Shown here: positions 1-6,122 of the stretch, one piece after another | Numbering within the stretch: the stretch's first letter is position 1 | Layout of the letters: every line of letters starts with the position of its first letter | NCBI GenBank assembly: GCA_041486185.1 | Contig: JBGPKX010000139.1 | Location: forward strand, 1 to 13,857 | Source of the DNA: QHXW01 sp041486185 | Lineage (GTDB): Bacteria > Acidobacteriota > Terriglobia > Bryobacterales > Bryobacteraceae | DNA length: 13,857 nt | Reading direction: 5' to 3' | Notes under the pieces: model-generated | Told to the model about the DNA's origin: nothing | Databases searched by the model: none | Seen by the model: the letters and a program-made list of their open reading frames with translations, nothing else | Made by a program: the position numbers and the translations under genes

Positions 1-1931
1 CTCAGAGGACGGTAATCGACAATGAAATGGGGTCGGTCTTCATGCAGCCGGGGGGCTTTCCGTGGACCGATTTGGGAGCCTACGTAGGGGCCACGCCCTC
101 CAGTGCGAGCCGGCTCGACGCCGCCGCTGTGAAGGCCGCTTATGCGCGCTTCCATGTGTTCAAGCCCAGCGATGATTCCACTGTCGGGTTCCCTTATGCC
201 GCCCTGCGCCAGTATGAGACCCAGGAAGTGGCCGCCGGACGCCCGCCTATTTTCGTCACGGCCACTTACGCGGGAAAGAAGCGGCCCGTGCTGTGGCTTT
301 GGTCGCTGAAGACGCAGAATAACGTCCCCACCGCGCCCTCGCAGAACTGGGAGTACGCCGTCAATGTGCAGGACGACCGGTTTATCAAGTTCTGGATTCA
401 TCGGTATATCCGACCGGTGGTCTGGCAGCCCATGTACGCGTACCCCACCATCTGGTTCGAGCTCGACGAGTGTGCGTTCAACTGGAACCTGTATGGGGTA
501 CTGGACGACAACAATCAATTTGTCGCCGGCGTGCCGTGGGATGCTCCGTTTCCGCAGAGCGGAGCGGCGTACCTGAATTCGGTGGCCACATTTTTCACAC
601 GATTGAAACAGCTCGCGCCGGACATCCGGGTGATGCCCAACATCGGCAGTATGTCGGATCCCACCCAGTTCTCGACGGTGTATGCCAATGTTCCCGGAGC
701 AGTTCACGAAGACATCTATAGCTGGCACGCGAATCCTTCGACTTACGTTCTGAATACCACCTACGCGCAGAATTTCAGTTATCTGTCGTGGTTGGGTGCG
801 CAGAATCGTGTGGCCATCCTGCGGGCCATGCTGCCCGCCAACGACGCGGTGGCGCTGCGCACGGCCTTTGTGGTGTACTCGCTGGTGAAAGGCCCCAATT
901 TCTTCTTCGCTCCGGCGACCACGGTGGCGGTCGATCCAGCGCAGTGGTCGGGGATGAAGGCGATCCTGGGCGATCCCATCTCGCCCATGCAAAGCCAGCA
1001 GGAGCCTGGCACCCCTGACCCTGCCTATCGCCTGTTTTGGCGTCAATTTCAGGGAGGTTTGGTTTACTTGAACTGGACCGGTATTGCGAAGACTGTCCAA
1101 CTTCCTACCGGACAGCAGTATTTCGACTCGAACGGAAATCCAGTCTCACAGATCACGATTCCGAATCTGACCGGAGACTGCGCGCTCCTAACCAAGGCAC
1201 CCCGAGCGGCCCCGCCTCGCATCGACCCGAGATCTGCCTCTGAGGTAACCTCTCCCTTATCGCTGAGTTTGAGTAGTGGCAATGCCGGAGCTTCCTTCCA
1301 TTACACGCTGGATGGAACCAATCCGACTGTGGCTTCCGCCACTTATGCAGCACCTTTCACATTACTGGTGACGGCAGTAGTAAAGGCCATCGCCTCCGTT
1401 CCTGGCTATCTCGATAGCTTTCCGTCGACTGCCACTTATACAGTCTCCTCGGATCTTCCGACCGTCCAATTCGTCATGGCTTCGGACAGCGGCGATCAGA
1501 GTGTTTATTACCCCGTATTAGCTCTCAGCAAAGCTTCTTCGATGCCGGTATCGATTAACTATACGGTTTCTGTAACTGGCTTGACGCCAGTGGCAGGTAC
1601 AGTCTCCTTCCCGAGCGGCGAGATTAACGCTTACTTCAAAATTAGTGTCCCGAGCGCCTCCCATGCCACCGTCACGCTCAGCCAGCCACTCAACTCTATG
1701 CTCGGCCCCCTGTCGACTTTTTATTACACGATAGGTCTGAAGCCGGCGTCCTGTGATTTGAACGGGGATGGTACAACTAATGTCGGGGATGTGATGTTGG
1801 CCGTCAATCAAGTTCTGGGATCAATGCCCTGCAGCAATGCTGACGTGACGCAGACTGGCACTTGTAATGTCGTGGATGTACAGCGGATCCTTGTGGCTGC
1901 GCTTGGCGGATCCTGTCACCTCGGGCCCTAG
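1..1931 (+). CDS. Secreted multidomain glycoside-hydrolase-like protein with dockerin-like C-terminus (5' partial)
   Basis: The frame is open to the left edge (first full codon at base 3), so the start is probably outside the window and the Met at 27 is probably internal. Residues are numbered from that Met. Residues ~1-390 resemble putative glycosyl hydrolases of the GHL15 kind: Trp/Tyr-rich, with an acidic WFELDE motif near residue 143 that could be catalytic. Residues ~396-470 look like a Chb/Hex C-terminal fold (YTLDGTNPT followed by SATYAAPF). Residues ~472-573 resemble a Calx-beta or similar Ig-like domain. Residues ~575-630 form a dockerin-like pair: first loop DLNGDGTTNVGD matches DxNxDGxxNxxD, second loop DVTQTGTCNVVD is degenerate. 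The module order indicates an exported carbohydrate-active or cell-surface protein. The domain calls come from motifs read by eye; the hydrolase assignment is the weakest and the dockerin loop the strongest. No neighbouring cohesin gene is seen. Confidence 0.8.
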   Translation, partial: QRTVIDNEMGSVFMQPGGFPWTDLGAYVGATPSSASRLDAAAVKAAYARFHVFKPSDDSTVGFPYAALRQYETQEVAAGRPPIFVTATYAGKKRPVLWLWSLKTQNNVPTAPSQNWEYAVNVQDDRFIKFWIHRYIRPVVWQPMYAYPTIWFELDECAFNWNLYGVLDDNNQFVAGVPWDAPFPQSGAAYLNSVATFFTRLKQLAPDIRVMPNIGSMSDPTQFSTVYANVPGAVHEDIYSWHANPSTYVLNTTYAQNFSYLSWLGAQNRVAILRAMLPANDAVALRTAFVVYSLVKGPNFFFAPATTVAVDPAQWSGMKAILGDPISPMQSQQEPGTPDPAYRLFWRQFQGGLVYLNWTGIAKTVQLPTGQQYFDSNGNPVSQITIPNLTGDCALLTKAPRAAPPRIDPRSASEVTSPLSLSLSSGNAGASFHYTLDGTNPTVASATYAAPFTLLVTAVVKAIASVPGYLDSFPSTATYTVSSDLPTVQFVMASDSGDQSVYYPVLALSKASSMPVSINYTVSVTGLTPVAGTVSFPSGEINAYFKISVPSASHATVTLSQPLNSMLGPLSTFYYTIGLKPASCDLNGDGTTNVGDVMLAVNQVLGSMPCSNADVTQTGTCNVVDVQRILVAALGGSCHLGP

Positions 1932-2197
1932 TTGCCCGCCAGCTATGCGGAATGGCCGGGAGGGGTTACCGCGGCGGTGTTCGTAAACTATGCAGCCTCC
2001 GCCGCACCGTCCTCTTTTATCGTGTATATGCAATGGGGAAAGCTGTGGGTGGCCGACCCAATATGAGCTTGGAATCCAGCGTTTGCGCCTGCCCAGCAAC
2101 GTCTCAGGGTTCGATGAGGGGGGACAATCGGGTGTATCCCGTACCGCGCACCATTCTGTTTACAGGGACCCACTTGAATAGTCCAGGGATCGATTAA

Positions 2198-2533
2198 ATG
2201 GCAGCCTCTGATAACCGCCGCAAACGCAAACGCTTGGCTGTGCATTGGCCCCTACGTCTGTTTCGGCAGCCAGGAACAGGAGCAGTTGAGAGCACGACTG
2301 AGAATATCAGCGGCGAAGGCCTGTATTGCGTCTCTAGACAGCCATTCAAACCTGGCGAACGCCTGCAATGCGAGATCCTGATTCCTCGGGCGAGTATCGG
2401 CGCGTCGGAATCTGCCCTCCGACTGCAATGTTATGTGACAGTCAGGCGAGTAGAAGAGCTCCCCGACGGGTTTGGGCTAGGTTGCCATTTCGAGGATTAT
2501 ACCCTTGACACTGGCTCACCACTTATGCGCTAG
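2198..2533 (+). CDS. PilZ domain protein, putative c-di-GMP receptor
   Basis: This 111-residue protein is about the size of a single PilZ domain. It has both halves of the c-di-GMP binding signature: an Arg-rich RxxxR-type segment at the N-terminus (RRKRKR, residues 7-12) and an NxSxxG motif (NISGEG, near residue 37). The rest alternates short beta-like segments, as expected of a PilZ barrel, and ends with GFGLGCHFED. Known PilZ proteins bind cyclic di-GMP and control motility, exopolysaccharide or surface structures. The start is supported by AGGGA at 2185-2189, eight bases before the ATG. It is a single gene with no obvious operon partner; a remnant MASE1 sensor domain, often joined to c-di-GMP enzymes, lies 300 bases downstream on the other strand. 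The family is fairly certain; the output is unknown. Confidence 0.85.
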   Translation: MAASDNRRKRKRLAVHWPLRLFRQPGTGAVESTTENISGEGLYCVSRQPFKPGERLQCEILIPRASIGASESALRLQCYVTVRRVEELPDGFGLGCHFEDYTLDTGSPLMR

Positions 2534-2566
2534 CTTGGCGCTTGCTGGCTCCCAGGAGGCCGCGAA

Positions 2567-2580
2567 AGTTCTGTCGCAAA
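2567..2580. repeat. Degenerate IS6-type terminal inverted repeat
   Basis: The 14 bases agttctgtcgcaaa differ from GGTTCTGTTGCAAA, the end of several IS6-family elements, at the first and ninth positions. They lie roughly 50 bases beyond the decayed transposase C-terminus, in the correct orientation. No partner end is seen within the window. Confidence 0.55.
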
Positions 2581-2810
2581 CAGCCGGATCAGCCGTGCAG
2601 GTGGCTGATGAGTCGCCATGCAGTCACGCAGCAATGCGAACAGTTCGTGAACGAATGCGCGCTGGCCCAATGTGTCGCCATTCGGTAGTCAGCGAACCTG
2701 CCCCTTGCGGATCATGTGCATCGCCTCGTACCCCGTGATTCGTGTTCAACGCGCCTTCGACCGATCGGAATCCAAGGTCGGCAGCAATACGCGGGATCAG
2801 GCTCGATCAC
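2567..2810 (-). mobile_element. Remnant of an IS6-family insertion sequence (transposase C-terminus plus one terminal repeat)
   Basis: Read on the minus strand, 2733-2690 encodes GYEAMHMIRKGQVR followed by TGA where IS6-family transposases often have Trp. The same frame then continues LPNGDTLGQRAFVHELFAL to about 2630, which resembles the usual IS6 C-terminus. Just upstream, in another frame (about 2805-2735), a LGFRSVEGALNT-like stretch matches the conserved segment before it, so at least one frameshift and one nonsense change are present. The plus strand at 2567-2580 (agttctgtcgcaaa) matches the IS6-type terminal repeat GGTTCTGTTGCAAA at 12 of 14 positions and lies where the element should end. 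No second terminal repeat or N-terminal DDE region is present. The element is dead and truncated; the family call rests on recalled motifs. Confidence 0.65.
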
Positions 2811-2814
2811 TCGA

Positions 2815-3021
2815 CTATCACGGTGGTGATGTTCGCCAGGGATGCGCCGATCAAGACGCCAGGCCAAAGCCGGTAGCAGATAGCAGCAGAGCTGATAGTG
2901 CGATGCCCGTCTGGGGCCACACGGCCGTTGTGTACGCATTTACGAGCGCGAGCTTGAGACCAACCTTGGCAGCGAACAGGTATGCGAGTGCTAGTTCGGC
3001 GATGGAACCCAGAGCGCGCAT
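2815..3021 (-). pseudogene. Frameshifted fragment of a MASE1-domain sensor gene
   Basis: From an ATG at 3021 a 56-codon minus-strand frame reads into AELALAYLFAAKVGLKLAL and then TTAVWPQTGIALSALLLS, ending at a TGA at 2851-2853. The adjacent frame continues without loss as YRLWPGVLIGASLANITT to about 2815. Joined, these give the start of a MASE1 domain, an integral membrane sensory module found on histidine kinases and diguanylate cyclases; the VWPxTGIALAALLL and YRxWPGxLIGAxLxNxTT motifs are characteristic. A small indel near 2868-2875 explains the frame change. Nothing of the downstream signalling domain remains: the fragment stops where the IS6 remnant begins, suggesting truncation by insertion followed by decay. 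It is not expected to make a functional product. Confidence 0.7.
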
Positions 3022-3639
3022 GGGTAGTAATTTGGCGTCATCATACCCCTACGTCATACCAACGTCAGGTTGGACACAAAGAAATGAGCCCCGTTCCGCA
3101 GGAAGAGTTGGCCACACAGTAGTCTCGTGAAACGGCGTCAGAATTGCAGCTCGTTTGGAGTGTGTGGTGACCGCTTGATCTCATACGCCCAGCAACTCTC
3201 CCAGCCTGATCTGCAGGCCTGCTCGTTCCGACTCTTGTCGCCGCCCTGTAGCCATGCCTCGATCTTACGGGCGGAAATCTCGTGCGTTATGGCCCGCGCT
3301 TTCACCCGAAACCGTCGGGCGCGTTGCCGGTCCAGGCGCATCAGGCGTAAATCCATAGCGCCGGAACTCGCCGTCAGCAGCAGGTGTACTTTTCCCGCCA
3401 GCGATCGCCCAGCCCGCTAGCGAAAGTCCAGCCTTCGGCAAAGCCCGAGCTGCCGAGAGAATGCGATTCCCTCCACAAACACTTCTTGGATCGCTCCGCC
3501 TGTGTATCGATCTGTGCGGCCATTAACGAAAGACATGATTGTGGTCTATGCGGGTGACGGCTATTGTAAGACTGAAGGCCGGCGCTGGGCACATGCCACT
3601 GCGCGCCATTAATTTTCTTCAAAAAGCGAGTTCAGAACA
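3022..3639. other. Gene-poor stretch of probably decayed coding sequence
   Basis: No convincing intact gene is visible. The minus strand has open frames at 3138-3356 (72 codons, Arg-rich) and 3374-3622 (82 codons), and neighbouring minus-strand frames between 3300 and 3480 can be joined by a frame change into a longer protein-like stretch, but I recognise no family. With the adjacent MASE1 and IS6 remnants this fits a pseudogene zone. No RNA gene, strong terminator or repeat array was seen. Confidence 0.4.
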
Positions 3640-3762
3640 ATGGATGCGATGGTGATTGGCGCGGCGTTTGTCGGAAGTATCGCCACGGCGTTTGTGGTCC
3701 AAAGAGCCGTGCTGGGTGTGATGTTCCGCGCGTTCGGGCGTGACAAAGCAGCGCGGCGGTAA
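3640..3762 (+). CDS. Small single-pass membrane protein (40 residues), hypothetical
   Basis: This short frame encodes a Met-Asp start, a hydrophobic segment at about residues 5-30 (VIGAAFVGSIATAFVVQ and the following VLGVMF) and a basic tail ending in DKAARR. Codons are largely G/C-ending and the composition is typical of bacterial single-pass membrane miniproteins; similar short proteins occur in Acidobacteria, from general recollection. The Shine-Dalgarno sequence is weak (AGCGAG at 3625-3630, nine bases upstream), and a second in-frame ATG lies at 3649. Minus-strand frames (3609-3896 and 3632-3859) overlap it and cannot be fully excluded as the real or decayed gene. Function is unknown. 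Confidence 0.45.
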   Translation: MDAMVIGAAFVGSIATAFVVQRAVLGVMFRAFGRDKAARR

Positions 3763-3948
3763 TCGTTTCTAGTTTCTCCCGCTCCAAATTGCCCGACAGC
3801 CGAGTTGCAATCGGATCGACTGGTGCGCCATACTCGCGCCAATTGCCGTTGCACTGCATGATCCAACCACGCGGAGTGGAGGTGGGCTGCCAGCACGAGT
3901 CAGGCTCCCAATCTGCGCCCTTTCTGCCGTGGAGCGCCGCCTTCTGAA

Positions 3949-4848
3949 CTAACTCCGCGACGGAAAACCCGTGTAGCTTCCCTGGTGTGCTACGCGCGCA
4001 GCTTCTATTTGATACGAGGGGGCGCTAGCATAAGCCGTGACCGCAAAAAACCAAATAAACCATCCGACTGGCTGAATTACAGTGGGAATGAAACCGTGCC
4101 AGTTTGCCCAAAATATGACATCGCCCGCGGAAGTGCATGCCACTCCCAGCGCCATCATGCCCCAGCAACGGGACACCAGCCCTTGGCCCATGTTCAATAC
4201 CGATCTGCGAAGCGACGCAGCCTCGATCAATTGAAACGCCAGCAAAGGATCGCTCAACCAAAGAACCGCCTGAGCCACTCCGGGCCGAGTGTGATCTACT
4301 AGCAACCGCCAGCCAATTTCAGATACCTCGATCGCTGTGAAAATGCAGATCAAGGCGATGGCGCTCTTGTCCAATATAGAGAGGCGGCCAAGCATGCCCA
4401 ACCGGCGTTGCAGAACAATCACACGCATGAGTCCGGCCGCCAGAAGCACCATCGCCACGGGTCCGCCCACAACGAGCCCGATATTGCGCATCGTTTCGGC
4501 TTTCTCAGCGGGTAACGCGTCAAATATTACCAAAGGATTCCAGGGTATCTGCGCACTTAAAACCTGCAGAAATGCTGCACCGGCCAGCCGGCAGCAGGCG
4601 CTGAGAAAGATCAGCGTCCATACCGCGTACATGGGCTCGGCGGAGTCGAACAGACTGCGGGCACGGAACGCAAGGCATACCTCGGCAGCAGTCATGAGGA
4701 CGAAGAAAACCGCGCCCGGATACTCGAAGAGCATCGTAAGAAACGCATAACTACCCGTGAATAAAAAATGCGCGTAGGCCATAACGCCCAAGACCAGCAG
4801 AGCGGTCAGGGCCGTCCACAACCGCCGAACCGTCTTGAGGACCCTCAT
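3949..4848 (-). CDS. Multipass membrane protein of unknown function, third gene of the sigma-factor operon
   Basis: The 299-residue product is mostly hydrophobic, with about seven or eight likely membrane segments. They include WTALTALLVLGVMAYAHFLF near the N-terminus, VVGGPVAMVLLAAGLM in the middle and PVGWFIWFFAVTAYA near the C-terminus. I recognise no named family. The ATG at 4848 is chosen because it overlaps the TGA of the preceding gene as ATGA (4845-4848), pointing to translational coupling. A longer frame opens at 4956 but would overlap the preceding gene by over 100 bases with a low-complexity Arg/Ser/Gly start. Its place behind an ECF-like sigma gene suggests a membrane-bound sensor or regulator, but no anti-sigma domain is visible and this is inference only. 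Confidence 0.75.
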   Translation of the reverse strand: MRVLKTVRRLWTALTALLVLGVMAYAHFLFTGSYAFLTMLFEYPGAVFFVLMTAAEVCLAFRARSLFDSAEPMYAVWTLIFLSACCRLAGAAFLQVLSAQIPWNPLVIFDALPAEKAETMRNIGLVVGGPVAMVLLAAGLMRVIVLQRRLGMLGRLSILDKSAIALICIFTAIEVSEIGWRLLVDHTRPGVAQAVLWLSDPLLAFQLIEAASLRRSVLNMGQGLVSRCWGMMALGVACTSAGDVIFWANWHGFIPTVIQPVGWFIWFFAVTAYASAPSYQIEAARVAHQGSYTGFPSRS

Positions 4849-5222
4849 CTGAGATTTGAATAGACTTTGCGGGTGACTGCCATGGCGGCGCGCCTTCCCA
4901 GAAACGCGACTAGGAGCCGATCGCCGGCCAGAAGGCTTCTTCCCCGGCCTCCGCACGGATCAGAGGCTGCCCGAACACGCAGTAATGCCTGCTGTCCGAG
5001 GAATGTTCGCAACGCCGCGTCCATGCGACGGACGGAACTAGCCAGCTGCTCGTCAGACCCGTCGCTTTCGTTCCGCTCCCACCAGCGGGTCCAAATTCCC
5101 AGGACACGCTCGAGTTCGGTGCGCGCGGCTACCTGGACGGCATCGGCCTTGTCAGACAATGGTGCCACGGCTTCGTTCGGCTGCCGCAATATCCGCGCCC
5201 ACAGTTTCTGCGGCCAGATCAT
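4845..5222 (-). CDS. Soluble 125-residue protein of unknown function, second gene of the sigma-factor operon
   Basis: The product is charged and probably helical, lacks a signal peptide or membrane segment, and matches no family I recognise. Its ATG overlaps the TGA of the upstream sigma-factor gene as ATGA (5219-5222), and its own TGA overlaps the ATG of the downstream membrane-protein gene in the same way, so all three are likely made from one coupled transcript. Notable features are a Trp-rich segment (IWTRWWERNES, about residues 43-53) and a basic C-terminal third. A gene directly behind an ECF sigma gene often encodes its regulator, but a zinc-binding HxxxCxxC anti-sigma motif is absent. 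Function remains open. Confidence 0.65.
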   Translation of the reverse strand: MIWPQKLWARILRQPNEAVAPLSDKADAVQVAARTELERVLGIWTRWWERNESDGSDEQLASSVRRMDAALRTFLGQQALLRVRAASDPCGGRGRSLLAGDRLLVAFLGRRAAMAVTRKVYSNLR

Positions 5223-5743
5223 TTCGCTCCCTCGCTGACCGGCCGTGTCTGCTTGAGCTTGCAGATGGCTCGATTGAGTAGCGCACCCACCGTACCAACG
5301 CTGATCTGCATGGCGCTCGCGATCTCGCTATACGCCAGACCCTGTGAACGGAGGTTGACGCACTCCTGCTCTCTGGGCGCCAGTATCCGGGCAGCCCTCT
5401 TGGCCCAGTTGAGCCGCCCCGATCTTGTGTCGTCGGGAATTTGTTCGGGGATGTCCTCCACCTCTTCGAGCGCGATCGATTCCTGCATCTTAGCCGACTT
5501 CCTCCAATCCGCAAGCAGATCGCGCATAACGGCACGCAGCCAGTCGCGCTCGTTATCAATGCCCCCACCATGCATCCGCGTGAGAAAGTAGCGAAGAAAC
5601 GTCTCCTGCAGCACGTCCTGAGCGAGAGCTTTGTTACGGGTTAGGGCAAGAGCCATTCGCGAGAGCTCCTCTGCATTGACTTTGTAGGCTTCGAGTACCG
5701 CAACGCGTATGGCTTCAATTTCCTCGGGACGCATCTCTCTCAT
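5219..5743 (-). CDS. ECF-like RNA polymerase sigma-70 family factor
   Basis: The product (174 residues from the ATG at 5743) has the two-domain layout of ECF sigma factors. A region 2-like helical segment includes ALALTRNKALAQDVLQETFL, then a Trp-rich stretch (DWLRAVMRDLLADWRK) corresponding to regions 2.3-2.4. After an acidic linker, region 4 carries a helix-turn-helix (LAPREQECVNLRSQGLAYS, then EIASAMQISVGTVGALLNRA), typical of -35 recognition. Such proteins direct RNA polymerase to dedicated promoters, usually on a stress or surface signal. Start choices are GTG at 5749, ATG at 5743 and ATG at 5734; none has a strong Shine-Dalgarno sequence. It is first of a three-gene operon with ATGA overlaps and diverges from the tad-like operon. 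Targets are not known from the sequence. Confidence 0.85.
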   Translation of the reverse strand: MREMRPEEIEAIRVAVLEAYKVNAEELSRMALALTRNKALAQDVLQETFLRYFLTRMHGGGIDNERDWLRAVMRDLLADWRKSAKMQESIALEEVEDIPEQIPDDTRSGRLNWAKRAARILAPREQECVNLRSQGLAYSEIASAMQISVGTVGALLNRAICKLKQTRPVSEGAK

Positions 5744-5821
5744 AGGCACATTGGCTGGCTTGATTTCAGCGTCCCATCAACGGCGCGAGCCTTAGCACGA
5801 GTGTACTGAGAAGAAGCTTGC

Positions 5822-5849
5822 TGAAACAGATACATTTTTAGCAGTCTAC
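5822..5849 (+). promoter_or_regulatory. Candidate ECF-type promoter 1 (TGAAAC / TCTA)
   Basis: TGAAAC at 5822-5827 is followed after 17 bases by TCTA at 5845-5848 (gTCTAc). TGAAAC is the -35 element of known ECF promoters such as those of Bacillus SigW, and TCTA resembles the -10 of E. coli SigmaE promoters. It points toward the tad-like genes. It was found by eye, without statistics. Confidence 0.3.
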
Positions 5850-5892
5850 CGCCGTAAACCAAAGAGATCTAGCCAAAAAGGCTAAAATGTAT
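5830..5892. repeat. Inverted repeat with inner mini-hairpin
   Basis: The arm atacatttttagc (5830-5842) is the reverse complement, with one extra base, of gctaaaatgtat (5881-5892), enclosing 38 bases. Nested at the right arm is a small stem, agcc at 5871-5874 pairing with ggct at 5880-5883 around five A residues; it shares bases with the outer arm, so the two structures are mutually exclusive. It could be an operator or an RNA structure in the leader of either operon. Confidence 0.45.
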
Positions 5893-6031
5893 GAAACTTA
5901 GATGGGTATAGATTCTAAACTATTGATAACAAAGAGTAAATATTGTAAAGCAGCCGCTTCCAACCTCCTCGAACTCAGCCAGTTCCGGGCCATAAACCAA
6001 AGACAACTAGCGAAGTATTTGAAACTAGATG
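5852..6031 (+). repeat. Imperfect direct repeat of a control segment
   Basis: Bases 5852-5873 and 5990-6011 match at 19 of 22 positions, sharing the core taaaccaaaga and the end ctagc. Each copy is followed by a second shared block, TGAAACTTAGATG at 5892-5904 and TGAAACTAGATG at 6020-6031. The spacing between the blocks differs by 10 bases (18 versus 8), about one helical turn, which suggests a duplicated regulatory unit. Confidence 0.5.
5892..5919 (+). promoter_or_regulatory. Candidate ECF-type promoter 2 (TGAAAC / TCTA)
   Basis: TGAAAC at 5892-5897 is followed after 16 bases by TCTA at 5914-5917 (tTCTAaa). Spacing and both elements fit an ECF promoter reading toward the tad-like operon. 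It lies in the first copy of the direct repeat. Confidence 0.35.
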
Positions 6032-6047
6032 AAAATTATGGTGTCTT
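6020..6047 (+). promoter_or_regulatory. Candidate ECF-type promoter 3 (TGAAAC / TCTT)
   Basis: TGAAAC at 6020-6025 is followed after 18 bases by TCTT at 6044-6047. It is the weakest of the three but nearest the gene, about 75 bases before the chosen start codon at 6123. It lies in the second copy of the direct repeat. Confidence 0.25.
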
Positions 6048-6122
6048 CTGCCTAAATGACTGATGGAAATAAGAAAATTCTGTCAAGAGGTAGATTTCAG
6101 AGAAGCTGGCTTGGAGGACCTG

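Larger units (their letters stand above)
5744..6122. promoter_or_regulatory. A+T-rich divergent control region between the sigma operon and the tad-like operon
   Basis: About 380 bases separate the divergent sigma-factor and TadG-like genes. Bases 5820-6060 are clearly richer in A+T than the surrounding genes and contain an inverted repeat, an imperfect direct repeat and three promoter-like pairs, listed separately. No open frame here looks coding. A frame opens at ATG 6063 in phase with the TadG-like gene, but it has no Shine-Dalgarno sequence. Confidence 0.6.

Noticed and set aside
1932..2066. Open stretch of 44 codons in phase after the TAG ending the dockerin-like protein
   Set aside because: It looks somewhat protein-like, but the dockerin region is already complete and there is no sign of readthrough; random open frame or old remnant is simpler.
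2672..3130. 152-codon plus-strand open frame
   Set aside because: Its minus strand holds MASE1 and IS6 remnants; the plus frame is low-complexity Ser/Arg/Ala without motifs or a ribosome site.
3632..3859. Minus-strand frame with a protein-like beginning (NGNWREYGAPVDPIATRLSG)
   Set aside because: The later part loses protein character, it overlaps the better plus-strand miniprotein, and no family is recognised; it may be a remnant but cannot be supported as a gene.
4849..4956. N-terminal extension of the multipass membrane protein from an upstream ATG
   Set aside because: It would overlap the preceding gene by 112 bases and is low-complexity; the ATGA start at 4848 fits the operon pattern.
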